24,905 nucleotides of DNA from assembly GCA_964580525.1 (NCBI GenBank), contig CAZOKN010000028.1, positions 1 to 24,905 on the forward strand, given 5' to 3'. This stretch comes from CAZOKN01 sp964580525. Its GTDB lineage: Bacteria > Pseudomonadota > Alphaproteobacteria > Rickettsiales > UBA6187. A program made the translations under genes and the position numbers. Positions 1 to 7,262 of this stretch are shown here, piece after piece. Numbering within the stretch: position 1 is the first letter of the stretch; each line of letters opens with the position of its first letter. The notes beneath the pieces are model-generated. The model saw nothing but the letters and a program-made list of their open reading frames with translations, was not told the DNA's origin and ran no database searches.

Positions 1-248
1 ATACGAGCATCAAAATATTCCACATCTTGAATGAAAGGAACTTTCATCTTTAGACCAGGATTATTTATAAATCTAACTTCTTTATCGCCATCTGTAAATT
101 TCACAGGCCGGCCAAATTCCAAAACTATAGCCTGCTCATTCTGGCTGACTAAAAAGAAAGAATTTGCTCCAAGAATGGCCATAATAACTACGCCAACTAA
201 AGCGAGTCTTTTATCTATTTTTTCAATAACATTAACAAACTGTTTCAT
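1..248 (-). CDS. hflC: HflC, N-terminal part (cut by window edge)
   Basis: Only the first 82 codons are present and the gene runs off the left edge. The start is the ATG at 248-246, four bases after the TAG of hflK, so the two genes are translationally coupled. The visible protein begins MKQFVNVIEKIDKRLALVGV, has one membrane segment at about residues 14-33, and continues into the start of an SPFH/band-7 domain (EQAIVLEFGRPVKF). HflC pairs with HflK in a large periplasm-facing inner-membrane complex that restrains the FtsH protease. The family and the order hflK-hflC are standard for proteobacteria. A periplasmic protease gene of the DegP type often follows hflC in alphaproteobacteria, but that region is outside the window. 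Confidence 0.93.
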   Translation of the reverse strand, partial: MKQFVNVIEKIDKRLALVGVVIMAILGANSFFLVSQNEQAIVLEFGRPVKFTDGDKEVRFINNPGLKMKVPFIQDVEYFDAR

Positions 249-252
249 ATGC

Positions 253-1482
253 CTAATTTGTAGATTTGTTTAATTCTTTTAAAGGTAAATAAGGAACAAC
301 ACCATTACTAGCTTTCGCATCCAGTATCGTTTTATCCATACCGCCAAGTATCTCTTCCATAGTTTCGAGATACATCCTTCTCTTTATAACACTTTGTGAT
401 TTCTTATATTCGTTATAAACAGCTAGAAATCTATTTGCATCACCTTCAGCTCTTGCAATTACTTTTTCTTTATAGCCTTGAGCATCTTGGATTAATTTTT
501 GTGCAACACCCCTGGCTTGAGGAATAATTTCATTACTTCTTGCTATAGCTGTGTTTATAGTTTCTTCTTTGTTGGTAATTGCAGCCTGCACGTCTTTGAA
601 AGCTTCATCAACAGTTGTGGTAATAACTTCCGTTTTCGCCTCACCATTTTCATCAACAGTTATATTTTCAACATGAATAGAATTTTGTGGCGGAATACCG
701 CGCATGTTTATTTCTTCTATTTTAACTCCCATATCGTACGAATCTAAAGTAGATTGCAACAATTCTTTCGTCTTTAGTTGCACAACACTTCTGCCCTCAG
801 ACAATATATCATTCAAAGGGGTAGTACCTATAACTTCTCGCATGGCACTTTCTGCAGCATCGCGAACTGTTTTTTGTTGATCATACACGTTGAACTGAAA
901 TTTTCTGGCATCAGAAATCTGCCACTGCACTTCAAAGTTAACATCAACGATATTTTCATCACCAGTTAGCATTAATATCGCTCTATTATCAGGATTGGCA
1001 TCCCTTGATATTTTTCTAACACCACTTTCAGAATTATAGCCTATTTCTGTGCGATATCTCTCAGTAACACTTAATTTTATGACTTTTTCGATAGGGCTTG
1101 GCCAATGATAATTTATTCCCGGCTCAGAGGTACGAACATATTTGCCAAAACGCAACACTATACCTTCTTCCTTCGTGTTTACTGTATAAATACCAGATAC
1201 CATCCACATGAAAAAAGATGCTATTAACAGAATAAAAATAAGGCCATTTTGGTCTAAGTTTCCACCAAAATTTTTAGAACCTTTTCCATTATTTCCGCCA
1301 CGACCACCACCGTTAGAAAAAATTTTTCTCAGATGTTCCTGGCTTTTTTTTATTATATCGTCAAGACTATCGTCTTTTGACCCTTCTGGTCTATTATTGG
1401 CTTTTTCCGGACCTTTTTTCCACGGACCATTTCCCCATGGGCCTCCGTTATTGCCGCCCTGACCTTTATCGCCTTCAGGCAT
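253..1482 (-). CDS. hflK: HflK, FtsH-regulating SPFH membrane protein
   Basis: The 409-residue protein starts with about 75 residues rich in Gly, Asn and Pro, including GGPWGNGPW, as is usual for alphaproteobacterial HflK. A single membrane helix follows at about residues 80-98 (FILLIASFFMWMVSGIY). The SPFH/band-7 domain then carries EEGIVLRFGKY and the LTGDENIVDVNFEVQW motif. The C-terminal half is a long helical region with QDAQGYKEKVIARAEGDANRF, typical of HflK. It is expected to assemble with HflC and limit FtsH access to membrane substrates. An AGGGA ribosome-binding site (1488-1492 region, complement) sits just before the ATG. The gene heads a minus-strand operon and is divergent from mrp. 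The sequence is intact and nothing looks unusual. Confidence 0.96.
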   Translation of the reverse strand: MPEGDKGQGGNNGGPWGNGPWKKGPEKANNRPEGSKDDSLDDIIKKSQEHLRKIFSNGGGRGGNNGKGSKNFGGNLDQNGLIFILLIASFFMWMVSGIYTVNTKEEGIVLRFGKYVRTSEPGINYHWPSPIEKVIKLSVTERYRTEIGYNSESGVRKISRDANPDNRAILMLTGDENIVDVNFEVQWQISDARKFQFNVYDQQKTVRDAAESAMREVIGTTPLNDILSEGRSVVQLKTKELLQSTLDSYDMGVKIEEINMRGIPPQNSIHVENITVDENGEAKTEVITTTVDEAFKDVQAAITNKEETINTAIARSNEIIPQARGVAQKLIQDAQGYKEKVIARAEGDANRFLAVYNEYKKSQSVIKRRMYLETMEEILGGMDKTILDAKASNGVVPYLPLKELNKSTN

Positions 1483-1591
1483 TATGCTTCCCTTTTTTTT
1501 TATTTGCTGTATTTATTACAAAACGAGATAATTAAAATTATAACAAATCCAGTAGAATTTATATAACGTATTAGAGGTATTTTTCAAGAGA
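1483..1591. promoter_or_regulatory. Divergent hflK / mrp promoter region
   Basis: This 109-base AT-rich spacer separates hflK (minus) from mrp (plus) and must hold promoters for both. On the plus strand TTACAA (1516-1521) and TATAAC (1539-1544) are 17 bases apart, a weak sigma70-like pair pointing at mrp. On the minus strand the same AT core reads as a TATAAT without a convincing -35 box. The assignment rests on spacing and AT content only. Confidence 0.35.
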
Positions 1592-2668
1592 ATGTCTAAA
1601 TTAAAACAAGAAATAAAAAAAGAGCAGGTTTTAGAAGCGCTAAAAAATGTTCTAGATAAAGAGCTTGAAGAAGATATTGTAACGGCAGGACTTGTGTCAT
1701 CTGTTGTCATAAAGGGCAATACTGTCGGCTTTGCTATCGAAGTTGATATGGAAAAAGCTTCCGAAAAAGAATATTTAAGAAAAGATTGCGAAAAAGCTGT
1801 AAAATCAATATCCGGCGTAGAAAAAGTCACTGTTGTGATGACTTCTGCACGTAATGAAAGTTTCCAAGCAAATAAACCTGCTTCTGTTCCTGCCGTTGTT
1901 GCTGGTGAGCATAATTCTCTGCAGCGCATGCCAGGAATAAAAAACATCATACTTGTAGCCTCCGGCAAAGGTGGTGTTGGAAAATCTATGATTTCCGTTA
2001 ATCTGGCCATTTCTTTAGCTAAGCAGTGACATAAAGTTGGCATCGTAGATGCTGATATTTATGGGCCCTCAATCCCTAAAATGCTTGGTCTAATTGGCAA
2101 GCCTGAAGTAGACACAAATAAACTTATGGTACCTAAAGAAAAATTTGGCATAAAATCTATCTCAATTGGCTATCTGGTGGATGAAGGCAATGCCGTTGTG
2201 TGGCGCAGCTCTATGGCTCTGAAAGCTATGTTCCAATTATTAAAAGGTGTTAGCTGGGGTGAGCTTGATTATATGATTATAGACACGCCTCCTGGAACCG
2301 GCGATATACAGCTAAGTTTAGTGAAAAATTTCCCAATAAAAGGCGTGGTATTGGTTTCTACTCCGCAGGAAATGGCGCTTATCGACGTAAAAAAAGCGGC
2401 CAATATGTTTAAAAAAACCAATACACCTATCATCGGAATTATAGAAAATATGAGCTATTTTGAAGATCCTATCTCAGGCAATAAGAGTTATATTTTCGGC
2501 AAGGATGGCGTTAAAAATTATGCAAAAGAAGCTAGCATTAATTTTTTGGGTGAAATCCCTATAAAAGAAGATATAAGAAAAGCTGCAGATTCCGGCCTTG
2601 AAGTGCAAGATAATTCTTTCATGCAAAAAATTCTAAAAGCATTTGAAGATAAAGTGGAGAAAATATAA
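1592..2668 (+). pseudogene. mrp: Mrp/ApbC-type Fe-S carrier ATPase gene with in-frame TGA at codon 146
   Basis: Mrp/ApbC proteins are cytosolic P-loop ATPases that carry or transfer Fe-S clusters. The N-terminal ~95 residues are a DUF59/MIP18-like domain, followed by the deviant Walker A GKGGVGKS at residues 125-132. The expected continuation LAKQGHKVG-DADIYGPS is present, but the glycine codon is TGA (2027-2029). The frame stays open on both sides, 145 codons before and 212 after, and the downstream part keeps DADIYGPS, DTPPGTGD and IENMSYF. One GGA-to-TGA change explains the break. The residue after the Walker A serine is Met133 where Thr is usual. The CxxC of many homologues is replaced by DPISG, which I believe is common in alphaproteobacteria. 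The gene could be a recent pseudogene, a read-through gene (TGA followed by C is a leaky context), or a sequencing error. TGA is a normal stop in recO, parC and the gene at 6751. Its TAA overlaps the next ATG by one base. Confidence 0.85.
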
Positions 2669-2895
2669 TGAATAAAAATGAAACCATAGTCTTTGAAGTA
2701 CTTAAAGAAAATGGCTGCTATGGCCGTGATAAGATGATAACCCCTAATCAGCTTGTCGAGAAATGCAAGGCTAAAGGCTTAAGTGATGTAAAAACAATAG
2801 AAAGAGCTACTGTCGGCCTGATAGACAGTGATATCGTAGAATATGAAATGGATAATAATTTACAGACAAGTGAACTTTGGCTTATAGAAAATTAA
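2668..2895 (+). CDS. Unknown 75-residue protein coupled to mrp
   Basis: I do not recognise this gene. The ATG shares one base with the mrp stop codon and has a GGAG ribosome-binding site at 2656-2659, eight bases upstream, so it is very probably a real co-transcribed gene. The protein is small, acidic-to-neutral and soluble: no signal peptide, no membrane segment and two cysteines. The pattern VFEVLKENG...TPNQLVEKCKAKG...TIERATVGLIDSDIVEYE resembles a compact helical fold of the winged-helix kind, with a helix, a turn, a second helix and a short terminal strand. That is a fold guess only. Coupling to a Fe-S carrier gene suggests, but does not show, a related role. Confidence 0.75.
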   Translation: MNKNETIVFEVLKENGCYGRDKMITPNQLVEKCKAKGLSDVKTIERATVGLIDSDIVEYEMDNNLQTSELWLIEN

Positions 2896-2930
2896 CTATA
2901 GATAAGTTGAGTTAACTTTTGTATAGCTAT

Positions 2931-2944
2931 CTCTTCTGGAAGAG
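2931..2944. promoter_or_regulatory. Short inverted repeat upstream of recA
   Basis: CTCTTC and GAAGAG form a 6-base inverted repeat around TG, 34 bases before the recA start. Its size suits a small operator. It is not the alphaproteobacterial LexA box (GTTC-N7-GTTC), and neither that box nor CTG-N10-CAG occurs between 2896 and 2977. Confidence 0.2.
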
Positions 2945-2977
2945 TAAGAAATAATTTAGATTAAAAAGGTATAGGTC

Positions 2978-4027
2978 ATGGATAATAACAAACAAAAAGC
3001 ACTCGATTCAGCTTTAGCACAAATAGAAAGAACATTCGGCAAAGGCTCTGTTATGAAACTCGGCCAGCAAGAATCAATGAAAATTGAGGCTATATCTACT
3101 GGCTCTTTGGGTTTAGATATGGCACTTGGCATTGGCGGTATACCTAAAGGTCGTATCATAGAAATTTTTGGTCCTGAAAGCTCAGGTAAAACAACACTTA
3201 CACTGCACATAGCAGCTGAAACACAAAAAGCTGGCGGCACATGCGCCTTTATAGATGCTGAACATGCGCTTGATCCATCATATGCAAAAAAACTTGGCGT
3301 TGATATTGATAACTTAGTTATTTCTCAGCCTGATAATGGTGAGCAAGCTCTAGAAATTGCTGATACGTTGGTGCGCTCTGGCGCTGTAGATGTTGTGATT
3401 GTGGATTCAGTTGCCGCACTTACTCCAAAAGCTGAAATTGAAGGCGAGATGGGCGATTCGCACATGGGCCTACAAGCTCGTTTGATGAGTCAGGCTCTAC
3501 GTAAAATTACCGGCTCAGTTTCCCGTACAAACTGCACAGTAATCTTCATTAACCAGATTCGTATGAAAATAGGTGTTATGTTCGGCAATCCTGAAACTAC
3601 AACAGGTGGTAACGCCCTGAAGTTCTACGCCTCTGTAAGGCTTGATATCAGAAGAATTGGTGCACTGAAAGATAAAGAAGAAATCGTTGGTAACCAAACC
3701 CGCGTAAAAGTTGTTAAAAACAAAGTTGCACCTCCGTTCAGACAGGTTGAATTTGATATTCTTTATGGAGAAGGTATTTCAAAAACTGGCGAGTTAATTG
3801 ACTTAGGTGTTAAAGCAAATATCGTTGAAAAAGCTGGCTCATGGTTCTCTTATGGTGGCACACGAATTGGTCAGGGTAAAGAAAATGCTCGTAAGTACCT
3901 AAAGGAAAATCCTGCTGTTGCTGATGAAATTGAAGCAAAAATCCGCAGCAATGCTGGTGGTTTAGTTGCTATCGGTGGTCCTGAGTCTGAAGAAGTAGCT
4001 GAAAAAGAAGAAGCGGTTGCGTTTTAA
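2978..4027 (+). CDS. recA: RecA recombinase
   Basis: The 349-residue protein is a complete RecA. It binds single-stranded DNA in an ATP-dependent filament, drives strand exchange in homologous recombination and activates LexA-type repressors where present. Visible landmarks are the Walker A GPESSGKT at residues 65-72, the Walker B region VDVVIVDSVAAL, the L1 segment EGEMGDSHMGLQARLMSQALRK, and the L2 segment NPETTTGGNALKFYASVRLDIRR (quoted in part by its ends). The C-terminus is short, with an acidic tail. A good AAAGG ribosome-binding site lies at 2965-2969, eight bases before the ATG. The gene is 82 bases downstream of the small gene after mrp. No SOS box is visible upstream, which fits lineages that have lost LexA. 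Confidence 0.99.
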   Translation: MDNNKQKALDSALAQIERTFGKGSVMKLGQQESMKIEAISTGSLGLDMALGIGGIPKGRIIEIFGPESSGKTTLTLHIAAETQKAGGTCAFIDAEHALDPSYAKKLGVDIDNLVISQPDNGEQALEIADTLVRSGAVDVVIVDSVAALTPKAEIEGEMGDSHMGLQARLMSQALRKITGSVSRTNCTVIFINQIRMKIGVMFGNPETTTGGNALKFYASVRLDIRRIGALKDKEEIVGNQTRVKVVKNKVAPPFRQVEFDILYGEGISKTGELIDLGVKANIVEKAGSWFSYGGTRIGQGKENARKYLKENPAVADEIEAKIRSNAGGLVAIGGPESEEVAEKEEAVAF

Positions 4028-4054
4028 GTAATGTTATATAGAAGGTAAGGATAA

Positions 4055-4082
4055 GAAGTAAGCTATCAATATAGCTTACTTT
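4055..4082 (+). terminator. Hairpin between recA and alaS (weak terminator or alaS leader element)
   Basis: AAGTAAGCTAT (4056-4066) and ATAGCTTACTT (4071-4081) are perfect complements around the loop CAAT, extendable by one G-U pair. Only three or four T residues follow before AAAG, so it is a poor intrinsic terminator. It ends 15 bases before the alaS ATG and could instead form in the alaS leader and affect its translation. Confidence 0.55.
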
Positions 4083-4096
4083 AAAGAAAATTGATT

Positions 4097-6736
4097 ATGC
4101 ATTCAGTAAACCAGATTCGTTCAAAATTTCTCGATTACTTTAAAAATAACGGGCATGAGGTAATATCATCGTCGCCTCTTGTTCCGCACAATGACCCAAC
4201 ATTGATGTTCACCAATGCAGGCATGGTGCAGTTTAAAGATGTATTCACGCAAAATGAAACGCGTCCCTATAAGCGCGCGGCAAGCTCGCAAAAATGCGTG
4301 CGGGCTGGCGGTAAGCATAATGACCTTGATAACGTAGGCTATACAGCCCGTCACCATACTTTCTTTGAAATGCTGGGTAATTTTTCATTTGGTGATTATT
4401 TTAAAGCAGGTGCAATTGAACATGCCTGGGAATTATTAACAAAAGAAATTGGTCTGCCAAAAGATAAATTGTTGGTTACAGTATACCACACTGACGATGA
4501 AGCATTTGCTTTATGGAAAAAAATCGCAGGATTATCCGAAGACAGAATCATTAGAATTCCAACAAATGATAATTTTTGGGCGATGGGTGATACTGGACCT
4601 TGTGGGCCTTGTTCTGAGATATTTTTTGACCATGGTGATAAAGTTGCTGGCGGTCCTCCAGGTTCGGCCAATGAAGATGGCGACAGATTTATTGAAATTT
4701 GGAATCTAGTGTTCATGCAATATGAGCAAATGTCTTCTGGCGAACGTAATAAATTACCAGCTCCATCAATAGATACAGGAATGGGCCTTGAGCGTATTTC
4801 TGCAATATTACAGGGCAAACATAATAACTATGATATTGATTTGTTTCAATCTTTGATTGGTGCTTCAAAAAATATCATAGGTAATGAAGATGTAAACCAT
4901 ATCGCATCACACCGCGTTGTAGCAGACCATCTCCGTTCTATCAGCTTTTTGCTGGCAGACGGCGTTATGCCTTCAAATGAAGGCCGTGGCTATGTACTAC
5001 GCCGTATAATGCGTCGCGCCATGCGCCATGCGCGCACTTTAGGATGCAAAGATCCTGTAATATACAAACTCGTACCAACACTTGTCCACGAAATGGGCGA
5101 AGCCTATCCTGAACTAAAAAGAGCGCAATCCCTAGTGACTGAAATTATCAAGTTAGAAGAAGAGCGCTTTGGAGAGACTTTAGATAGAGGCTTAAAATTG
5201 CTAGATGAAGAAAGCTCTAACTTAAACAAAGGAGGAATACTTTCCGGCGATGTAGCATTTAAACTCTACGACACCTACGGCTTCCCTTATGATTTAACGG
5301 TAGATATTTTACGCACGCGCGATATTGGTGTTGATGAGAAAGGTTTCCAGGCAGCAATGCTTGAACAAAAAAAACGTGCAAAAGCTGCATGGAAAGGCTC
5401 TGGAGCTCAGGCTACTGATGAGATCTGGTTTGAAGTGCGCGAAAAAACAGGTGCCACTGAATTTTTGGGCTATGAAGCTCTAAGCGCACAAGCAAAAATT
5501 ATTGATATAATCAAAGATGGCAAAATTGTAGCTCAAGCCACAAATGGCGAAGAAGTGTCTATCGTACTAAACCAAACACCATTTTACGGAGAATCTGGTG
5601 GCCAAGCTGGTGACTGCGGAATGATTTCCAACGATAGCTGCAAAATTGAAATTACTGACACTAAAAAAGTTCTCGGCAATTTGCATGTGCATGTTGGCAA
5701 AGTTGTCAGCGGAAAAATTAAATCCGGCGATATTATTTCTGCCAATGTTGATAAAACAAGGCGCGATAAAATCCGCGCCAATCACTCAGCAACTCATATT
5801 TTACACAAAGTTCTACGTGAAGTTTTAGGCGATCACGTTACACAAAAAGGCTCATTAGTTTCAGAAGAAAGATTGCGTTTTGATATTAATCATCCAAAAG
5901 CAATTACGCGTGAAGAATTAGTCCGCGCTGAACAAATAGTAAATAACATAGTCAGACAAAATACAAAAGTAGGCACAAGACTAATGCCACCAGAAGATGC
6001 CATTAAGGCTGGTGCCATGGCTTTATTTGGCGAAAAATACGGTGATGAAGTGCGTGTAGTTAATATGGGTCTTGCAGGAGAAAAGGACTTCTCTGTTGAG
6101 CTTTGTGGCGGTACACACGTTAAACGTACAGGGGATATAGGCTGCTTTAAAATAGTTTCAGAGAGCGCAATTGCAGCTGGAATAAGACGTATTGAAGCTC
6201 TAACTGGTGAAGCAGCGCTTGCTTATGTTAGAGAAAATGAAAGCAGGCTAGTGGAAATTGCAGGCTTATTAAAATCATCATCTGATGACGTAGTAGTGCG
6301 TGTAAATGCTCTTATAGAAGATAGAAGAAAACTCGAAAAAGATTTAGCAAAAGCCAAAAAAGATGCTGCAATTGGTGGCTCCGGTGGAAACTCATCTACT
6401 GAAAAAGAAAACATTAATGGCATAAATTTCATAGGTAAGAATTTTGGTGAAATTTCGGCAAAAGATCTACGTGATATAGTTGGCGATTTACAAAAACAAA
6501 TTGGTTCTGGCGTTGTCGCTGTTGGTGCGTCTTTTGAAGGCAAGGCTTCTCTGATTGTTGCAGTCAGTGATGATTTAACTACAAAAATAAATGCTGTAGA
6601 ACTTGTGCGTAGCTCAACAGAAATTCTCGGAGCAAAAGGTGCTGGTGGCAAACCAAATTTTGCACAGACTGGTGGTTCTAATGTTGATAAAGTTGATGAA
6701 GCAATTTCGCAGGTTAGAGCGCAAGTAGCAGCTTAA
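4097..6736 (+). CDS. alaS: Alanyl-tRNA synthetase
   Basis: AlaS charges tRNA-Ala and clears mischarged Ser/Gly-tRNA. I place the start at the ATG at 4097, giving 879 residues beginning MHSVNQIRSKFLDYF. An in-frame TTG two codons upstream is possible but does not add conserved sequence. Class II catalytic motifs are visible in SPLVPHNDPTLMFTNAGM and the RHHTFFEMLGNFSFGDYF region (residues about 90-110). The editing domain has the zinc-binding HSATHILH near residue 562 and CGGTHV further on. A coiled section with RRKLEKDLAKAKKD leads to the C-terminal C-Ala domain, ending in GAKGAGGKPNFAQTGGS. All domains are present and length is normal. The Shine-Dalgarno signal is weak (AAAGAAAA), and the upstream hairpin may matter for expression. 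The gene converges with the operon that ends at 6751. Confidence 0.98.
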   Translation: MHSVNQIRSKFLDYFKNNGHEVISSSPLVPHNDPTLMFTNAGMVQFKDVFTQNETRPYKRAASSQKCVRAGGKHNDLDNVGYTARHHTFFEMLGNFSFGDYFKAGAIEHAWELLTKEIGLPKDKLLVTVYHTDDEAFALWKKIAGLSEDRIIRIPTNDNFWAMGDTGPCGPCSEIFFDHGDKVAGGPPGSANEDGDRFIEIWNLVFMQYEQMSSGERNKLPAPSIDTGMGLERISAILQGKHNNYDIDLFQSLIGASKNIIGNEDVNHIASHRVVADHLRSISFLLADGVMPSNEGRGYVLRRIMRRAMRHARTLGCKDPVIYKLVPTLVHEMGEAYPELKRAQSLVTEIIKLEEERFGETLDRGLKLLDEESSNLNKGGILSGDVAFKLYDTYGFPYDLTVDILRTRDIGVDEKGFQAAMLEQKKRAKAAWKGSGAQATDEIWFEVREKTGATEFLGYEALSAQAKIIDIIKDGKIVAQATNGEEVSIVLNQTPFYGESGGQAGDCGMISNDSCKIEITDTKKVLGNLHVHVGKVVSGKIKSGDIISANVDKTRRDKIRANHSATHILHKVLREVLGDHVTQKGSLVSEERLRFDINHPKAITREELVRAEQIVNNIVRQNTKVGTRLMPPEDAIKAGAMALFGEKYGDEVRVVNMGLAGEKDFSVELCGGTHVKRTGDIGCFKIVSESAIAAGIRRIEALTGEAALAYVRENESRLVEIAGLLKSSSDDVVVRVNALIEDRRKLEKDLAKAKKDAAIGGSGGNSSTEKENINGINFIGKNFGEISAKDLRDIVGDLQKQIGSGVVAVGASFEGKASLIVAVSDDLTTKINAVELVRSSTEILGAKGAGGKPNFAQTGGSNVDKVDEAISQVRAQVAA

Positions 6737-6750
6737 AAATTCACCTGTAA

Positions 6751-7260
6751 TCAATTACCTATATCTTCTACAGGCTGTGATTGCTTATCAAGCTTAAGCA
6801 GAACCTTATCTATCTTGTTTTTGTGCTTCGTGTAAAAAGCAGAAAGCATAGCCTGATATTGTTTTATAACTTTAATAATGTAGCTATTTATTTTTCCAAC
6901 ATTGTCATATTCTCTTGGAATTGCCTGCTGTAAATTAGGATGAGTGTTGATGATATGCCTAGCCAATTCTTCGTCGTTTGAGTGATTTTCAAGAGCAGCC
7001 ACAATTTCATCATAAGCTTTATTCACTGTTTTTATAGCTTGCAGCAAGTGCAGCTCATTTTCCTCAAACTTATTTAAATCTCCGTTATAATTTCTGATTG
7101 CGGAAAGGGCAAACCACGCCGGCGTTGGCACTTTATAAGAGAGTACAAAATTACCCATTTGTATCTGTGAAAAGCTATCCCAGGCAGCTTTTAAAACTCT
7201 ATAATCAATTGTCTCCTGAATTTTTTTTGCATCTTTAACCGGGTTACTAAATAGCGACAT
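6751..7260 (-). CDS. Unknown 169-residue protein, last gene of the recO operon
   Basis: I do not recognise this protein. It starts at the ATG at 7260, two bases after the stop of the GT41 gene, and ends with TGA 14 bases from the end of alaS. The composition is that of a soluble, mostly helical protein: no signal peptide, no membrane segment and no cysteine. Recognisable local features are an aromatic patch (VPTPAWFALSAIRNYNG, about residues 44-60), an acidic-hydrophobic helix (ENELHLLQAIKTVNKAYDEI) and a Lys-rich C-terminal helix (YTKHKNKIDKVLLKLDKQ). Tight coupling to the glycosyltransferase gene suggests they are made together and perhaps act on the same target, which is inference only. 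Confidence 0.78.
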   Translation of the reverse strand: MSLFSNPVKDAKKIQETIDYRVLKAAWDSFSQIQMGNFVLSYKVPTPAWFALSAIRNYNGDLNKFEENELHLLQAIKTVNKAYDEIVAALENHSNDEELARHIINTHPNLQQAIPREYDNVGKINSYIIKVIKQYQAMLSAFYTKHKNKIDKVLLKLDKQSQPVEDIGN

Positions 7261-7262
7261 GA

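Noticed and set aside
2027..2029. TGA read as a sense codon (reassigned code or selenocysteine)
   Set aside because: TGA ends recO, parC and the gene at 6751, and the family has Gly here, not Trp or Cys; a point change or error is simpler.
1516..2043. A 175-residue minus-strand frame spanning the mrp break
   Set aside because: It is antisense to strongly conserved mrp sequence and has no family features; the plus-strand Mrp motifs explain the region.
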